In this document: piece by piece, positions 9,835-20,900 of the stretch
Position numbering within the stretch: position 1 is the stretch's first letter
Layout: every line of letters begins with the position of its first letter
Origin: Spirogloea muscicola
Taxonomy: Eukaryota; Streptophyta; Zygnematophyceae; Spirogloeales; Spirogloeaceae
Reading direction: 5' to 3'
Assembly (NCBI GenBank): GCA_009602725.1
Contig: WELB01000054.1
Coordinates: 491,883-543,117 of the forward strand
DNA: 51,235 nucleotides
Notes under the pieces: model-generated
Database searches by the model: none
Told to the model about the DNA's origin: nothing
What the model saw: the letters and a program-made list of their open reading frames with translations, nothing else
Program-made: the position numbers and the translations under genes

Positions 9835-10894
9835 ATGGCATCTCGGGGAGCAGTTGCTGCGGTCTTGTGCCTGCTGGCCCTGTTTGCTCTTGCCTGTAAG
9901 TCCAGTGTGGCTCACCAATTCCTCGATGTTCTGAAGACTTCAAGGTTATGCTCTTCGTTAGGTCAGCCACAGCGGTTGTGACTATTGTAAGCCGGTGTAG
10001 TGAAACGAGTATAAGCTATTTCTAACCAGGATGCACAAGAGTTGTAGGGCCACTTGGGCTGTAGATTCTGTCACGGCGTCATGTGACAGTCAAGTGATTG
10101 CTGACTTATGCTGGCAATGCCTCTGCTGCCAGATGATGCTATTATCTTGACAGTCATTGCCCTTGTCATGCAGCTCTTGAAGCAGAGGCTGCGGGACACC
10201 ATCCTGCTGGTGTAGGCCATCATCCTGTCAAACCAGGTCATCACCCCCCTGGTTCTGGTCATCGGAAGTGTCCCGTGACGGCCACTCAAGTATGTCAACT
10301 CACAGAACCTTGGTAGTGACCTTAGAGTGCTATTCAGGGTGCTTAACATTCTATCAAGCTGTCCTTCCGAGAAGGACTCTGCTTCTTTGAAAAAGATATG
10401 GCATAGCAGCCAAAAGGTCTCAGGTTGTCTGCTTTCTCACTCTGGGCCCCCCGTGTCTGAATACATGTGAATGACTTCTCTCTTACTTCTGTATTGCCAT
10501 GGCAGATTCAGCTACTTATTAACCAGGTTCTGAGCCTGTGTTTTGATCCGACCCTCAATACAAAGTGCTGCACATATATCAAAGCACAAGCGAAGGAGTA
10601 TCAAGCAGTAAGTTGGGACAGGCTGACATTGAAATACAGATGTGCATAGCTCGTTTTGGCATGAAGCATGGCATGCGCACTGCGACACCAGGCTGCTGTA
10701 CGTCGTGCAAGCAATTGTTGTTCCTCCTAAGTTTGAACCACAAACAAAGGGCCTCTATTAACACAGTATTGGCTCTTGGCTTGCAGTTCCTGACATCAGC
10801 AAGTTATGCGCCCTGCTTTCAATATCCAAATGTAATTGCGGCCTTACCAAAGCTTCTACCTTTGCAGGGCAGACTGAATGCATGTCTTAAATAG
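9835..10894 (+). CDS. Small secreted cysteine-rich protein with His-Pro-Gly linker (SCR-C)
   Basis: Third paralogue of the SCR cluster. Proposed exons: 9835-9895, 10174-10289, 10506-10607, 10787-10894, giving 128 residues with phases 1,0,0. Exon 1 is a signal peptide (MASRGAVAAVLCLLALFALA). Exon 2 fuses a short GHHP-repeat linker directly to the first cysteine motif, HRKCPVTATQ. Exon 3 contains QVLSLC, then TKCC. Exon 4 contains YAPCFQYPNV and ends LNACLK-stop. Cysteine spacing is C-x17-C-x8-CC-x21-C-x22-C. The linker is much shorter than in SCR-A and SCR-B and changes from lysine-proline to histidine-proline, while the cysteine spacing is kept. The separate small linker-to-cysteine exon of the other two genes is absent. 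All splice sites used are GT-AG. Confidence 0.65.
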
Positions 10895-12365
10895 AAAACT
10901 TGATGACCCAGCTGACTTGATGGAGAGAAGCTTTAGAGCTTATCTCAGTGTTGCATCTTTATGGACTGTTATTTAGAGCGGCTGTTGCGAAGGGTTGGCA
11001 ACAGCCAGCAAAAGTCGGACAAAGTCAATATTACATCATATCTCCTCAAAGCTTTTTGGCAAGCAGGAAGATGTTATCGCTGTTTTGAGTACTAATGTGC
11101 TACTTTGTCCTTCCACTATGCTCATCTGCATTGAGATGCTGGGCAAGCAGTGCATCCCCACATGCTGGTGGCTGTATACTGACACCAATTAAGAGCTGCT
11201 CTCTGACTGTTGACTGGACCTCCTGGCGTTGCCTCTTCCTAATCAATGGGGTAATTGTGAATCAGCGAAGTGGCTGGGGAGCCATCTCACTCAGCCCAGT
11301 AGGTTGTTGAAGCGATTCCTGTGTAATGGGGTGGCTCAGCTTGTCGTGCTCATCTTAGGCAACCATGCTTGCTCCCGTGCTCAACTATGGCTGTCACCCA
11401 CTCTTGCTGCAAGTTGAATCTGTGCTAGTCTGATCTGTGTCTGCCGCTATGATTGCATCTGCATTTGGAGAGCCAAGACGGAGCAGTCTGCTTGTCTCAT
11501 GGACAGTGGCGAAAGCCGAGCTGAGGACTCGGAGTGGAAATCGCAAGATGCCGCTTTTGGTTGAGAGTTGCAACACCGAGTGTGCCCGCCCTTGTGAAAT
11601 TGAGATGCGGACGCCGTTGGCCAGTGCACTAATGACTCATTATGGCTGGCGGTTTACAGACAGTTCTCCCAGCCTTCTCAGCACGTTGTCATCGTAGAGC
11701 GATGAGCATCTGATACTTGCCTGTCGATTACTTGGCGCCTGTATATTCACGATAGGACGGCTTCAGTGCACTTTAGCTCACGATTGGTGTTGGAACATTG
11801 CATAGAGCTTTGATGCCGTGTGGCAAACCCCTGGGTTCAGCCCAGGGCTGCAGGAGTTCGCCTGAAACGGAGGCACTGATAATGCTCTTGGACCAAGATG
11901 GCATGGTATAGTTGACCTACCCAGATGAGTTGGTGTTTGTAAGGTGGTGTGTGTGTGGTGGCGGTGTGCATATGGTGGCTGCAACTGCAACTTTTAAAAA
12001 TGGAGTGTGGTGCGCATGTTCCAAAAGGGGAGGCCAGTTTAGCTAGTGCAATGTTCAGGCAAACGCTACTGGGGGCCACACATAGCAAAGCCTCATGCTA
12101 AAGGGGTAGAGGAAGTGTGCCAAAGCCTGCTGAAGGGGGCCTTTAGTTTCCACGAGTAAGGACTGCAGATCCGACAGGCCAACTTGATCTGCGCAACTGC
12201 TGCAGCAAAGGAGCGGGCGTGAATGGCAGCTGCATGACTAGACTATGAGATTGTTCGTATGTGAGTCAGAAGTCTCGGTCTAAAAGCTGAACTCGTAATC
12301 CCCTAAACTCCTAAACCCGTACCCCCTTATCCCTAAGCCGAAGTCCTTAATTTCTAAAGCCGAAC
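10895..12365. other. Interval without supported gene
   Basis: No gene, RNA or mobile element is supported. Frames such as 11437-11697 show no domain. Around 12296-12350 a run of ccctaaac-like words (cccctaaactcctaaaccc and variants) resembles degenerate plant telomere repeats, but too few units match to call it. Confidence 0.4.
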
Positions 12366-12780
12366 AGGCTCTGGACCGTCACTCCGGCTGGGGATCGAGT
12401 TGAGGCAGACGGAAAGGCGGCGGGCCTCGCGGCAAGTGAACTGGGATCCGCAGTACCGCGGACCTACCCCGGCTCAGACGGCCTGCGTCAAAGCCGTCAG
12501 CAGGCCGGGCCGAGTGACGTCAGTTGGCAACCCGGAGCAAGCTTCCGGGGGCTCCTGCGGGCCGAGAGGCCTTCTGGGTGGCTTCGGAGGAGCCGTTTCT
12601 TCTGGATGGCTAGCTTGGGGCGGCCCCAATGGGAATGACCGGGCGCCACCGCTCGCGCCGCCCTGGCTTATGGCCCGGGTCGTTCGTAGAAGCCATAAAG
12701 CAAGCGGGAGATCCCCCTCCTCCCACTATCCGCTCCCCAATGAGTAGAAGGCTCACTGCAGCCGCTTCGTGGCGCCCCTA
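12366..12780. promoter_or_regulatory. GC island upstream of the glutathione transferase gene
   Basis: GC-rich sequence without a supported reading frame lies directly before the start of the glutathione transferase-like gene. It is the likely promoter and 5' UTR. No TATA-like or other core motif could be fixed. Confidence 0.45.
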
Positions 12781-12808
12781 GTTGCTGCTCGCTCGCAAGC
12801 GGCTGCGC

Positions 12809-14537
12809 ATGGCCGGCTCCCTGACGCAGTCTCTGCTGGCCACCTCGCTCCTCTGCGCGCTCGGCGCCCGCGCGCCGCTGCCCGCCCTCGCCAGCATTGC
12901 CACTGTTGCCGCCCGCAAGGCATCCCGCCTGCCGTGCGCCAACGCCCCTGCTGCAGCATTGCTTCATTCTGCGTCCACCTCCGCCGCCAGGTCCAAGTCG
13001 GAGGCGTGCACCTGGCCTAGAGCTCAGCCTGGCCTGTGCAGGCCAGCAGCTCTCCGCCAAGCTTCCGCCATGGCCACCGCGGATGACAAGATCCAACTAT
13101 GGTCCATGGCCACACCCAATGGGCAAAAGGTACACCCTCCACGCACTGGCAATGGCACACATCACATTTTAGACCACTGCACTACCCATCATGTCGTGGA
13201 TTGCGTCTTAACTGGTGCTTGACTGCCCCCTGTGATTGGCCGCAAGCCAGTCCCCTGCTGTGCTCAAGTTATAAGCTCTAAAGTGGCGTGCTTCTCGCAG
13301 ATTGGTATCGCCTTGGAGGAGCTTGAGCTCCCTTACGAGGCCCACCTTGTTGACATCAGGAAAGGGGACCAGTTCAAACCTGAATTTGTTGCCATCAATC
13401 CCAACTCAAAGATACCTGCTATCGTAGTGCCCGACGGGCCTGGTAAATACGCCACTACTGAGCATTTGCAGCCTGCAATACTAGTCATGTCTAAGCTTGA
13501 CGAAAGGGTTCTGTTTGAGAATGTCACACCACCAGCTTATTACATCTCCTTTGATATCCTGGAGCATTCTGACAGAAGCTATCCCGCCTTTGACGAATGA
13601 CAGGAGGCCAGCCTTTGAATATATTTGAGAGTGGTGCCATCCTCATGTATTTGGCTGAGAAGACTGGAAAGCTTTTGCCAAAAGACGAGACACGGAAGTG
13701 GGAGGCCATCCAGTGGTTGTTCTTCCAGGTAGCTCCTCTCAAGTATTTTGCCTGCACAGCCAAGCAACACAAGCATGCTAGATGATCAAGAAGCCTTAAG
13801 TCCACATAGGAGACCAGGAGCAACTAGGAGTATGGTCTGTAAGATCGAAGATGAGGCCTTGAGCACAGTAGAGCAACGTCAAGGCTTGGAGCTTTACAAC
13901 ATACAGGGCTGCTGGGATTATGATGCCTCAATGATGTTGATCCCCTTCTCTGCTCTCGTATTCAAAATTGCTATCCAGGTTGGGGGACTTGGCCTTATGA
14001 TGGGTCAACTTGGCCACTTCAATTCGCTTTCTAAAGAAAAGCTTGACAGCCCGTATCCTAAGGAGCGCTATTTGACGGAGGTCAAAAGGTGAGTCACCCC
14101 ATTTGCTAGTGATTCAGTAGGTTTAAAGTCTAATTGGTCTATTCCTTTTGGAATGGCCATGACTATGTATTGAATACTCTACCCCCTGATTAATATCTTC
14201 GTCCAAGGAGCACCAATACAAGTTGCCCCGACCAATCTTAGGTGATTGATGTGAAGCTGAGTGATGCAGATCCATGAAAATTCGGCCTGACCATGCATAT
14301 CCGTGGTCCTTGTGCAGACTCCTCACTGTAGTGGAGAAGCACCTGGAAGGTCAAGAATACTTGGCAGGCGAGTATTCCATTGCAGACATCTCTACAGCAC
14401 CTTGGGTGAATGGCCTTAATCTTTACCTGAAGGGCACGATTGAGATTAGTGACTTCCCCAACATTGCTGCCTGGCTTGAGAGGATCTATGCCAGGCCTGC
14501 TGTGCAAAAAGGCATTCTGGTCAACAAACCTGCATAA
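12809..14537 (+). CDS. Ure2p/YfcG-type glutathione transferase, probably organelle-targeted
   Basis: Exons 12809-13129, 13301-13442, 13604-13728, 13979-14088, 14318-14537; 305 residues, all phases consistent. The mature part begins near MATADDKIQLWSMATPNGQK. The thioredoxin fold has IALEELELPYEAHLVDI, the cis-proline stretch NPNSKIPAIV and the glutathione-binding ESGAILMYLAE. The helical domain follows with VGGLGLMMGQ, GQEYLAGEYSIADIS (S-x-x-D capping box) and PWVNGL. This order is characteristic of Ure2p/YfcG-like enzymes, which act as glutathione-dependent disulfide reductases or peroxidases. About 85 residues rich in Ala, Ser, Leu and Arg precede the fold and look like a chloroplast or mitochondrial transit peptide. 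An in-frame ATG at 12782 is an alternative start, and the ATG at 13071 would give a cytosolic form. The fold assignment is firm; location and substrate are inferred. Confidence 0.9.
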
Positions 14538-14879
14538 AAGTTGCAGAGTCTTTCACTAGCGGAGTTGCTGCCGCACTGGTACTACTTCATGATGCTCAAT
14601 TCGGCCCTCACATACCGCTTTACATGACGCGCGCAAGAGCTCCAATCAGACCTTTCGCAATAGAAACTACAGCTTAAGGATCGCTCTTTTGAATTGCACT
14701 CAACAACTCTTTCATGCCAGATCAGGCAGGACACGTCATTCTTTCTTCAAAAATTGAAAATGCAGGAGACATGTTGCTTTGTGCAATGTCATTGCATGCA
14801 TTCCTACCAACAATATGCTTGCCTTGCTGCGAGAAAATTTGCGAATTAGTGGATCTTAGACAGCTGTATTCTCCACTTA

Positions 14880-16945
14880 GTACTCGCCACTATACAGCTT
14901 CACTAAAAAGAAGCAGGGGCGAGGGCTGTGAAAAGCGAGCCCAGAAGAGAATAAATCAAAGAGATGCTGGCAGTGGAAGACCAGCCCAGTGGAAGCTTTG
15001 TTGCCTTCTTCAAACCACACCTTCAGGCCTCTCACAGCTATTGTCACTACTTTCTAGGGAACATTTTCTTCACTTCTAACTTCCGGCAAGCAGAGCTGGT
15101 ACTACGGTCAACAATGTCAGGAACTCTTCAGAATGATGTGGGCAATTCGAGTTTCGCAAGGAATTGAAGGCAGGCCAAATCAAGCATGGAGTAGCAGGTC
15201 AGGCAACCGCTAGTGCCAAGAATGGCGCTGCAACAGCGAAGCCCCATGCTAAGGGAGCCGAAGTGAGAGTGGAGAAGCGGGCTGAAGGAGGACTTCGGTA
15301 CCCGCTAGTGAGCATTTGCAGATGCGACAGATCAATCTGGGGAGCTGGAGTACCGCCACGGAAGCCAGTGACCTGGCATAGAGCCCACAGTGCATGTGCA
15401 TGTCTAAGTGCGTCGTCTCATTGAATTAGAGAGCTTCAGCAAGACGGTGTGCTGCGGATAGCGTCGCCATGGGGGCCCTCCTCTCACACAGTGTACTGGC
15501 TTGCTTTAGCCTCCCTTCAAACTCATGCGCACCGCGCGAATTCTGTCACAGCCATCGCCTTACAATGGAAGAGCTGTATCTTTCTGGAGGGCACGCGGTG
15601 ATGCCCGTTCAACTTTCTTGCAACAGGGTCCGTTGAACAAGGCGTTATGATTTGGTGAGCGTCCCCTGAGAGTCGGCAGGCGGCTCCTAGTGGACGTCGT
15701 CCTCACTGACAGGTGTCGTAAGCTGCATAGTACTCCGACTTGCGGCTGCTGACTCGTAAGTTACTGAGCCCCCAGTTGCTGTAGTCACTTGCATAGCTGT
15801 GTGGTATTAGCGCCTTTCGGCAAATTGGACCTTGTCCATAATTTCTGGGTTGGCTTTTTACGGCCCTCGCCCCTGTTGGAAGAGCTACTTGCCTGTTTCT
15901 TGATCTTCGTGTTACTGTATCGTCTTCTGCTCACCTTGAAACATCTACGGGTTTTACGTGGTGGTAGGTGATACTCATTACTTTCGCTGCTGGCCTCTCA
16001 AGCTGACCAGCATGGCCACGAAGAAGGTGCAGCACTTCCTGGACGCTTGGTGCCTCTGCTACTTGTGTCCTGCTATCGCATGCGTACATCGATGTCCAAC
16101 GGTTCCAAGAGCTTGCTTTGCACCGCCGAGCTGGTTGCCTTCGCAGCAGCCTCTGGCTTGCGCAGCGGGGTTGCTCTTCCTCCGAGGGAATATTGAGCAC
16201 CCAGTGGCCACTTGGGTCGCAAGGTGCTCTAGCCCTTTACTGGCCCTTCAAACAATGTTCATTCTGGGCTAGCCTCTCACAGCCATCGCCCTCTACTGGA
16301 AGCGTCTCTTCCTTCTGCTTCCTCCCCTGAGCTCATCTGACTTCCTATTGCCTTCTTCTTATTGCTGAAACAACAGCTCTCCAATTTCCGGGCTAGCTGT
16401 TCACAGCCCTTGCCTTCTTTCGGAGAGCCACTTTCCGCCATTCTTGAAGGCAGTGGCTTTGAAAGGCCAGCCCAAACGAATGAACAAGATACTATTGCTG
16501 ACACGGGGGTAATAAGAGCGCCCTGTTTGCTTAGCAAGTGGCTCAGTACGGCCATGAAACTCCCTCTGCCTGCATGCACCTGACTGGCTTCCACAACCGC
16601 TCTTCTGATGTCAGCCGGCCGCAGTCTTCCTTCGTTCGTCCGTTCCATTCCTTTGGGCTGGCCTTTCCCAGCCACCAGTCAATCTCGCTTTCTCGCTTTC
16701 GTATTATGTAGCATTGTTTAGTCTGCACTCGACTCTGCCTGAACAATGTATTGGCTTGAATTGGCCTCCCTTTCAATTCATGCGCCCCGCGCGCCTTCTC
16801 TCTCGGTCGCCGAGCTTGGCTAAGAAGAAAGTGCTCGCCCATTGAAAATAGGGGCTGGAACAACCAGCCCGAAAAAGAATGAACAGAGTACGAGAAGGGG
16901 GCCAGGGGAAGCGCTAAGTAACAGAAACAAAGCTGCTACGCGACA
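14880..16945. repeat. Cluster of retroelement 3' remnants and stem-loop copies, mixed orientation
   Basis: Forward stem-loop near 14927-14946. Minus-strand retroelement C-terminal tail near 15298-15345 (tacccgctagtgagca, then gatgcgacag). Reverse stem-loops near 15546, 15845, 16266, 16390 and 16647, and forward ones near 16450 and 16850. A diverged plus-strand tail (tccgacttgcggctgctgac) lies near 15736. The reading ctttcgctgctggcctctcaagctgac at 15980-16006 matches the complement of the endonuclease-region copy at 4387-4412. A plus-strand copy of the 3' UTR (gcattgtttagtctgcactc...) occupies about 16704-16812. There is no intact frame, so this is nested debris of one family. Confidence 0.7.
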
Positions 16946-16946
16946 C

Positions 16947-17311
16947 TCAGTAACCCCTGCTAAGCAGCCGCAGATCAGAGATGCTGGGCTCCTGGAAGTG
17001 GGTCCCCTGGCCAGAGCCAGAGGCAGCAGCGAGGGCTCTGCCGGCACGAAGGTGCAGCGCCCGGGCCATGGACCTCTGCAGCGAGACGGCCAGGCGCATT
17101 CGATACACTTGCGCCAGCGACCCGGCTGCAGGGAAGTCAACCGGCTCCCCATGGAAGCGCCGGGCGATGGTGTGGCGGGCGAGCTGGGTGAGCAGCTCGA
17201 GCCACCGAGCGCCCAGCGCCCCATGTGTGTCGATGGCCAACGGGAAGAACTCGTCTTCCCGCGGATGATCCGCGTACTTCAGCTCTTTGGCCCGAGCAGC
17301 GCAGGCGGCCG
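16947..17311 (-). mobile_element. Non-LTR retroelement 3' fragment
   Basis: The minus frame reads AKELKYADHPREDEF, FPLAIDTHGALG, YRMRLAVSLQRSMARALHLRAG, then SISDLRLLSRGY and stop. It is the same domain order as the copy at 4161-4874 but a different subfamily (DTHGALG, LLSRGY). It shares the GQGT.FQE...SDLRLLSRGY ending with the fragments at 39518-39587 (plus) and 50965-51094 (minus). The copy is 5'-truncated before the DVV motif. Confidence 0.75.
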
Positions 17312-17423
17312 CTTACCCAGCTTGGCTAAGGTGTTCCGTTGTTTGAGGATCAATTAGCGACCTCTATGTACTGACTCGTGGTTACCGAGAGGGTCAGCTT
17401 GGCAGCAGGTGCATGTACATCTG

Positions 17424-17663
17424 TCAATGTGCTGCCACAGAGAGAAGGGGCGCGGTGCGCATGAAATTGAAAGGGAGGCCAATTCTAGCCTTACAAATGT
17501 CCTGGTAACTGGGTAATGAGCTGGCTAAGGGGGACACTAAATATCCCCGAGTAAGCACATGCATATCTGACAAGCTATACTGAGGAGCCAAACCACCACG
17601 GAAGCCATTAGCCTGGGTTAATGCACGACCTGCACGCTGGTGAAACACAGTACTTAAGGCCAC
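17424..17663 (-). mobile_element. Non-LTR retroelement 3' tail immediately upstream of the ARGONAUTE gene
   Basis: The minus strand carries HQRAGRALTQANGFRG, then SLSDMHVLTRGY, followed by the 3' UTR sequence with the gcgcggtgcgcatgaaattg word (17451-17470). A copy over 90 percent similar by eye lies at 39925-40125. The fragment ends about 250 bases before the ARGONAUTE start codon, so it lies in the promoter-proximal region. Confidence 0.75.
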
Positions 17664-17915
17664 TCAGGCCCTCCATCGCTCTTTACACACTCCACATTCC
17701 TCGATATTGACGACGAAACCCGCGGCCCGTCGCTGCTCCCATTGCCAAGCCCCTGCGCCCCGACCCGGCCGCCGCCGCCGCCGTCGCCGCCGCCGCGGCC
17801 GCCGTCAGGGGCGCCGGCAGAGGGGCCTGCTCGGGCCTCCCGGAAGAGAGCCGACAGCCCGCCGCCGCCGTCGATGTCGTGAGAGCCCCTCGCTGCGGCA
17901 CCTAGGACCGGAGCA
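17664..17915 (+). promoter_or_regulatory. GC island with (CCG)n run, 5' end of the ARGONAUTE gene
   Basis: GC-rich sequence with a (GCC)n/(CCG)n run at about 17768-17800 leads directly into the ATG at 17916. The likely 5' UTR and core promoter lie here. The opposite-strand frame through this island is low-complexity and is not a gene. Confidence 0.45.
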
Positions 17916-20900
17916 ATGCCGCGGAGGCGCAAGACGCAGCCGGGAGCCGAGGCCGGCGGCGCCGAGCGCGCGCCCGGCGGCGCCGGCCAGGCGCCTCGTC
18001 CCGCTCCTCCCCAAGGTGGCAGCTCCTCTTCGCCCATGGCCATTGACGCCTTCGCCCGTCCTGCAATCACGCCCACATGGCTCCTGCTGGTGTTGCCTGG
18101 ACAGGCGTGCTTGCTTGCAGTGCCTGTTCTGACACACGCGCCGCCGAAGACGAAGCTGGCACGACTAGGCCAGCACGTTCTGATGCCATTTTGCGGCATG
18201 CGCAGCTGCCGAGGTTGCAGCTGCGTCTCCTGCCCAGCCGGCCGCGCCTCCCCAGCCGGCCGCAGCTCCCCAGCCGGCCGAGCCAGTTGTCAGGGACTTT
18301 CAGGAAGTCAGGGCTGCACCACCGCCACGACCATCGCCAGAGCAACTTGCTGCACAATTTGCAGCGCAGACCATCTCCTCAGCACCACAAGCTGCTCCTG
18401 GGTTGCCCGCGGCTGCCCCACCGCAAGCTCCACAGCAGGATATCGCTGCTTCCATTGCACCGTCGCAACAAGCTGAAGGTCCGCATCCCTTGCATCTGCT
18501 GGGCATGCATGCATGGTCTTTGAAGACATAGCTGAAGAAGGAGTTGATGAGCACACCATAGCAAGACCAGATGTGGTGCCAAAGACCCACTATTTAGCAC
18601 AAGGTGTGCTTAGTGGAAGCAACTGCTTGACCCTGTCTTAGCGGCTTCGGCACTCATTGCGGTGCCAATCTAAGTTGCTTCTGTGATGTGACCAGGGGGT
18701 CAACCCAGCTCCCTTGCTGTTGTTCCCCCTCCACGCCCTGGATATGGGACCATTGGACGTAAAGTCGTCTTGCGCGCCAATCACTTCGCAGTGAACCTGC
18801 AAGATATCACGATCTACCACTATGACGTCGCCATAACACCCTCAGTTACTTCCAAGGTCGTGTCCATCTGTAGGACATCCTGTATACCTGCTTCTCATGC
18901 AGAACAGCTTCTCCTGAAGCCTGATCCCACTTCCGTGTTGTAGACGACATTGTGTGCCTTGCGCATAGCATGCATTGTTGCCCTTTTCATGTGAGCGAGC
19001 AGATTCATGCTCCAAACTAGCTGTCAATGAGCAGGTGCACGTGTCAATACATTGTCAGCAAGCGTTGATGGGGTCAAGTCTGGGATGACGTGGCTGCTGA
19101 CTCTGCACCCAACTCTCTTGCAGGGAGTTAATCGTGCAATACTAGAGGAGCTTGCTAAAGAAGCTGGAGCTGCGGAGTTGGGCAACAGGCACCTTGCTTA
19201 TGATGCAAGCAAGAGCTTGTTTACAGCAGGACAGCTGCCTTTCACGCAGAAGACCTTCACAGTCAATCTGCCCGACAAGGACGGTTCAAGAGAAGGACGG
19301 CTGAGAACCTTCAACGTCGCCATAAAATTGGTCAACACTGTCGGTTTGGAGCCTTTGTGGCAGTTCCTACGTGGTCGGGATTTGGAAATCCCGCAGGAGA
19401 TTTTCCAGGTCAATGCATGGCTTTTGCCCCTCAAGACTACCGGTTGCTTTTGTATTGTACACTTATTCATTTGCTACAGGCACCCAACATGTCGTTGTCT
19501 GATTGGTCTATCTGGCGTCTTTACAGGCTTATGACATAGCCTTCAGAGCAAGTTCAGCGAAGTCTTACATCCCAGTAGGACGATCATTCTTCAGCGACAG
19601 CTTGGGTCAAACAGATCTGACTGGTGGGCTGCGCTGCTATCAGGGCTTCTTTCAAGTAAGCAAAGCCACCGCGGCATGAGCCTGGTCACACACTTTCACC
19701 ATCTTGACACATCCCTAGCAGAAGCTGAGACATGCTCTTCCTACTGTCTATGCTCCCCCGGTCTTCTCTCCTCTCTACTTTGGCATCCTGGTGCTCCACA
19801 AGCTATGTCATCCGTGCATCCTTGTATCTCAGGCTTTGCTCGTGACAATCACAGTATCAATTGCTGTATAGCACACTGATTGCAATGGTGGACGGCATGC
19901 AGAGCCTTAGGCCTACACAGCAGGGTCTTGCCCTCAATATTGACAGCTCAGCCACAGCGTTCTTCGAGCCGCTTCCTGTAGTCCAATTCGTTGAGAAGTT
20001 GCTTAACATGAGGGGCCCACTACGTGCCCTCCAAGATAGGGAGCGCGTCAAGGTCAGGAAGGCACTGCTTCGTCTGCAAATTACTGTCACACACCGTGAA
20101 ACGCCTCGCAAGTGAGTTAGCCAGTAATTTTGTGTGACTCTTTGTTGCCCTTGGACGACCTCTTGACGGCACGCTGCCGCATATAGTCAGGACTCTCTAA
20201 GAGATTTTTCTCTACAGGCACTCTGGCTTGCTCAAGTACATGGCAAGCCCGAGCATATTTCTTAAGGTGATTGCAAGCTGTCGCAGACCTTACATATTCA
20301 CTGAGAATCTTTTGCAATCAGGTACCGTGTAACAGGTGTGACACGTGAGCCGGCACAAGATTTACAATTTGAAGCAGATGGAGAGAATGTGTCGCTCATT
20401 GCATACTACCAGCAAAAATACAACTACAAGATCAGATTCCCACAGCTTCCATGCATAGTAGTTGGAAGCAAGAAGAGTTGGTTGCCAATGGAGGTCTGTG
20501 TGATTGCTAAGGATCAGAGGTACCTAGGCAAGCTTGGTGAAAATCAGGTACCATCACCCTTATTTACTCCTGTGTCTAGAAGGACAGCAAGTGCTTGATC
20601 TGCTTTCTGCTGGAGGTTAAGGACTGCAGCCACTGGATGCCTTTACCAAAACTGGTATTGGTTCAATGTTGCAAGACGTGCATGATGCTAGTAATATTTG
20701 GTGAGCTGCAGGTGAGGAACATGTTGAAATTCACATGCAAGAGACCACCGGATAGAGCACGCTTCATTCAGAATCTTGTGGCTGGAGCTCAATTTGACAG
20801 GTAGTGACAGCTCCAGGTATCTCTTTGCAAGTGCTGTATCAAGCATGGAATCATTACCAAAACACACCACAGGAATGCCTATGCCTAGTCTCTGTGTTTG

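Noticed and set aside
12290-12360. Telomere-like ccctaaa words
   Set aside because: Only a few imperfect units occur, mixed with unrelated spacing; not enough for an interstitial telomere array.
17654-18199. 181-codon minus-strand ORF opposite the ARGONAUTE 5' end
   Set aside because: Shadow of the (CCG)n island and of the ARGONAUTE N-terminal exons.
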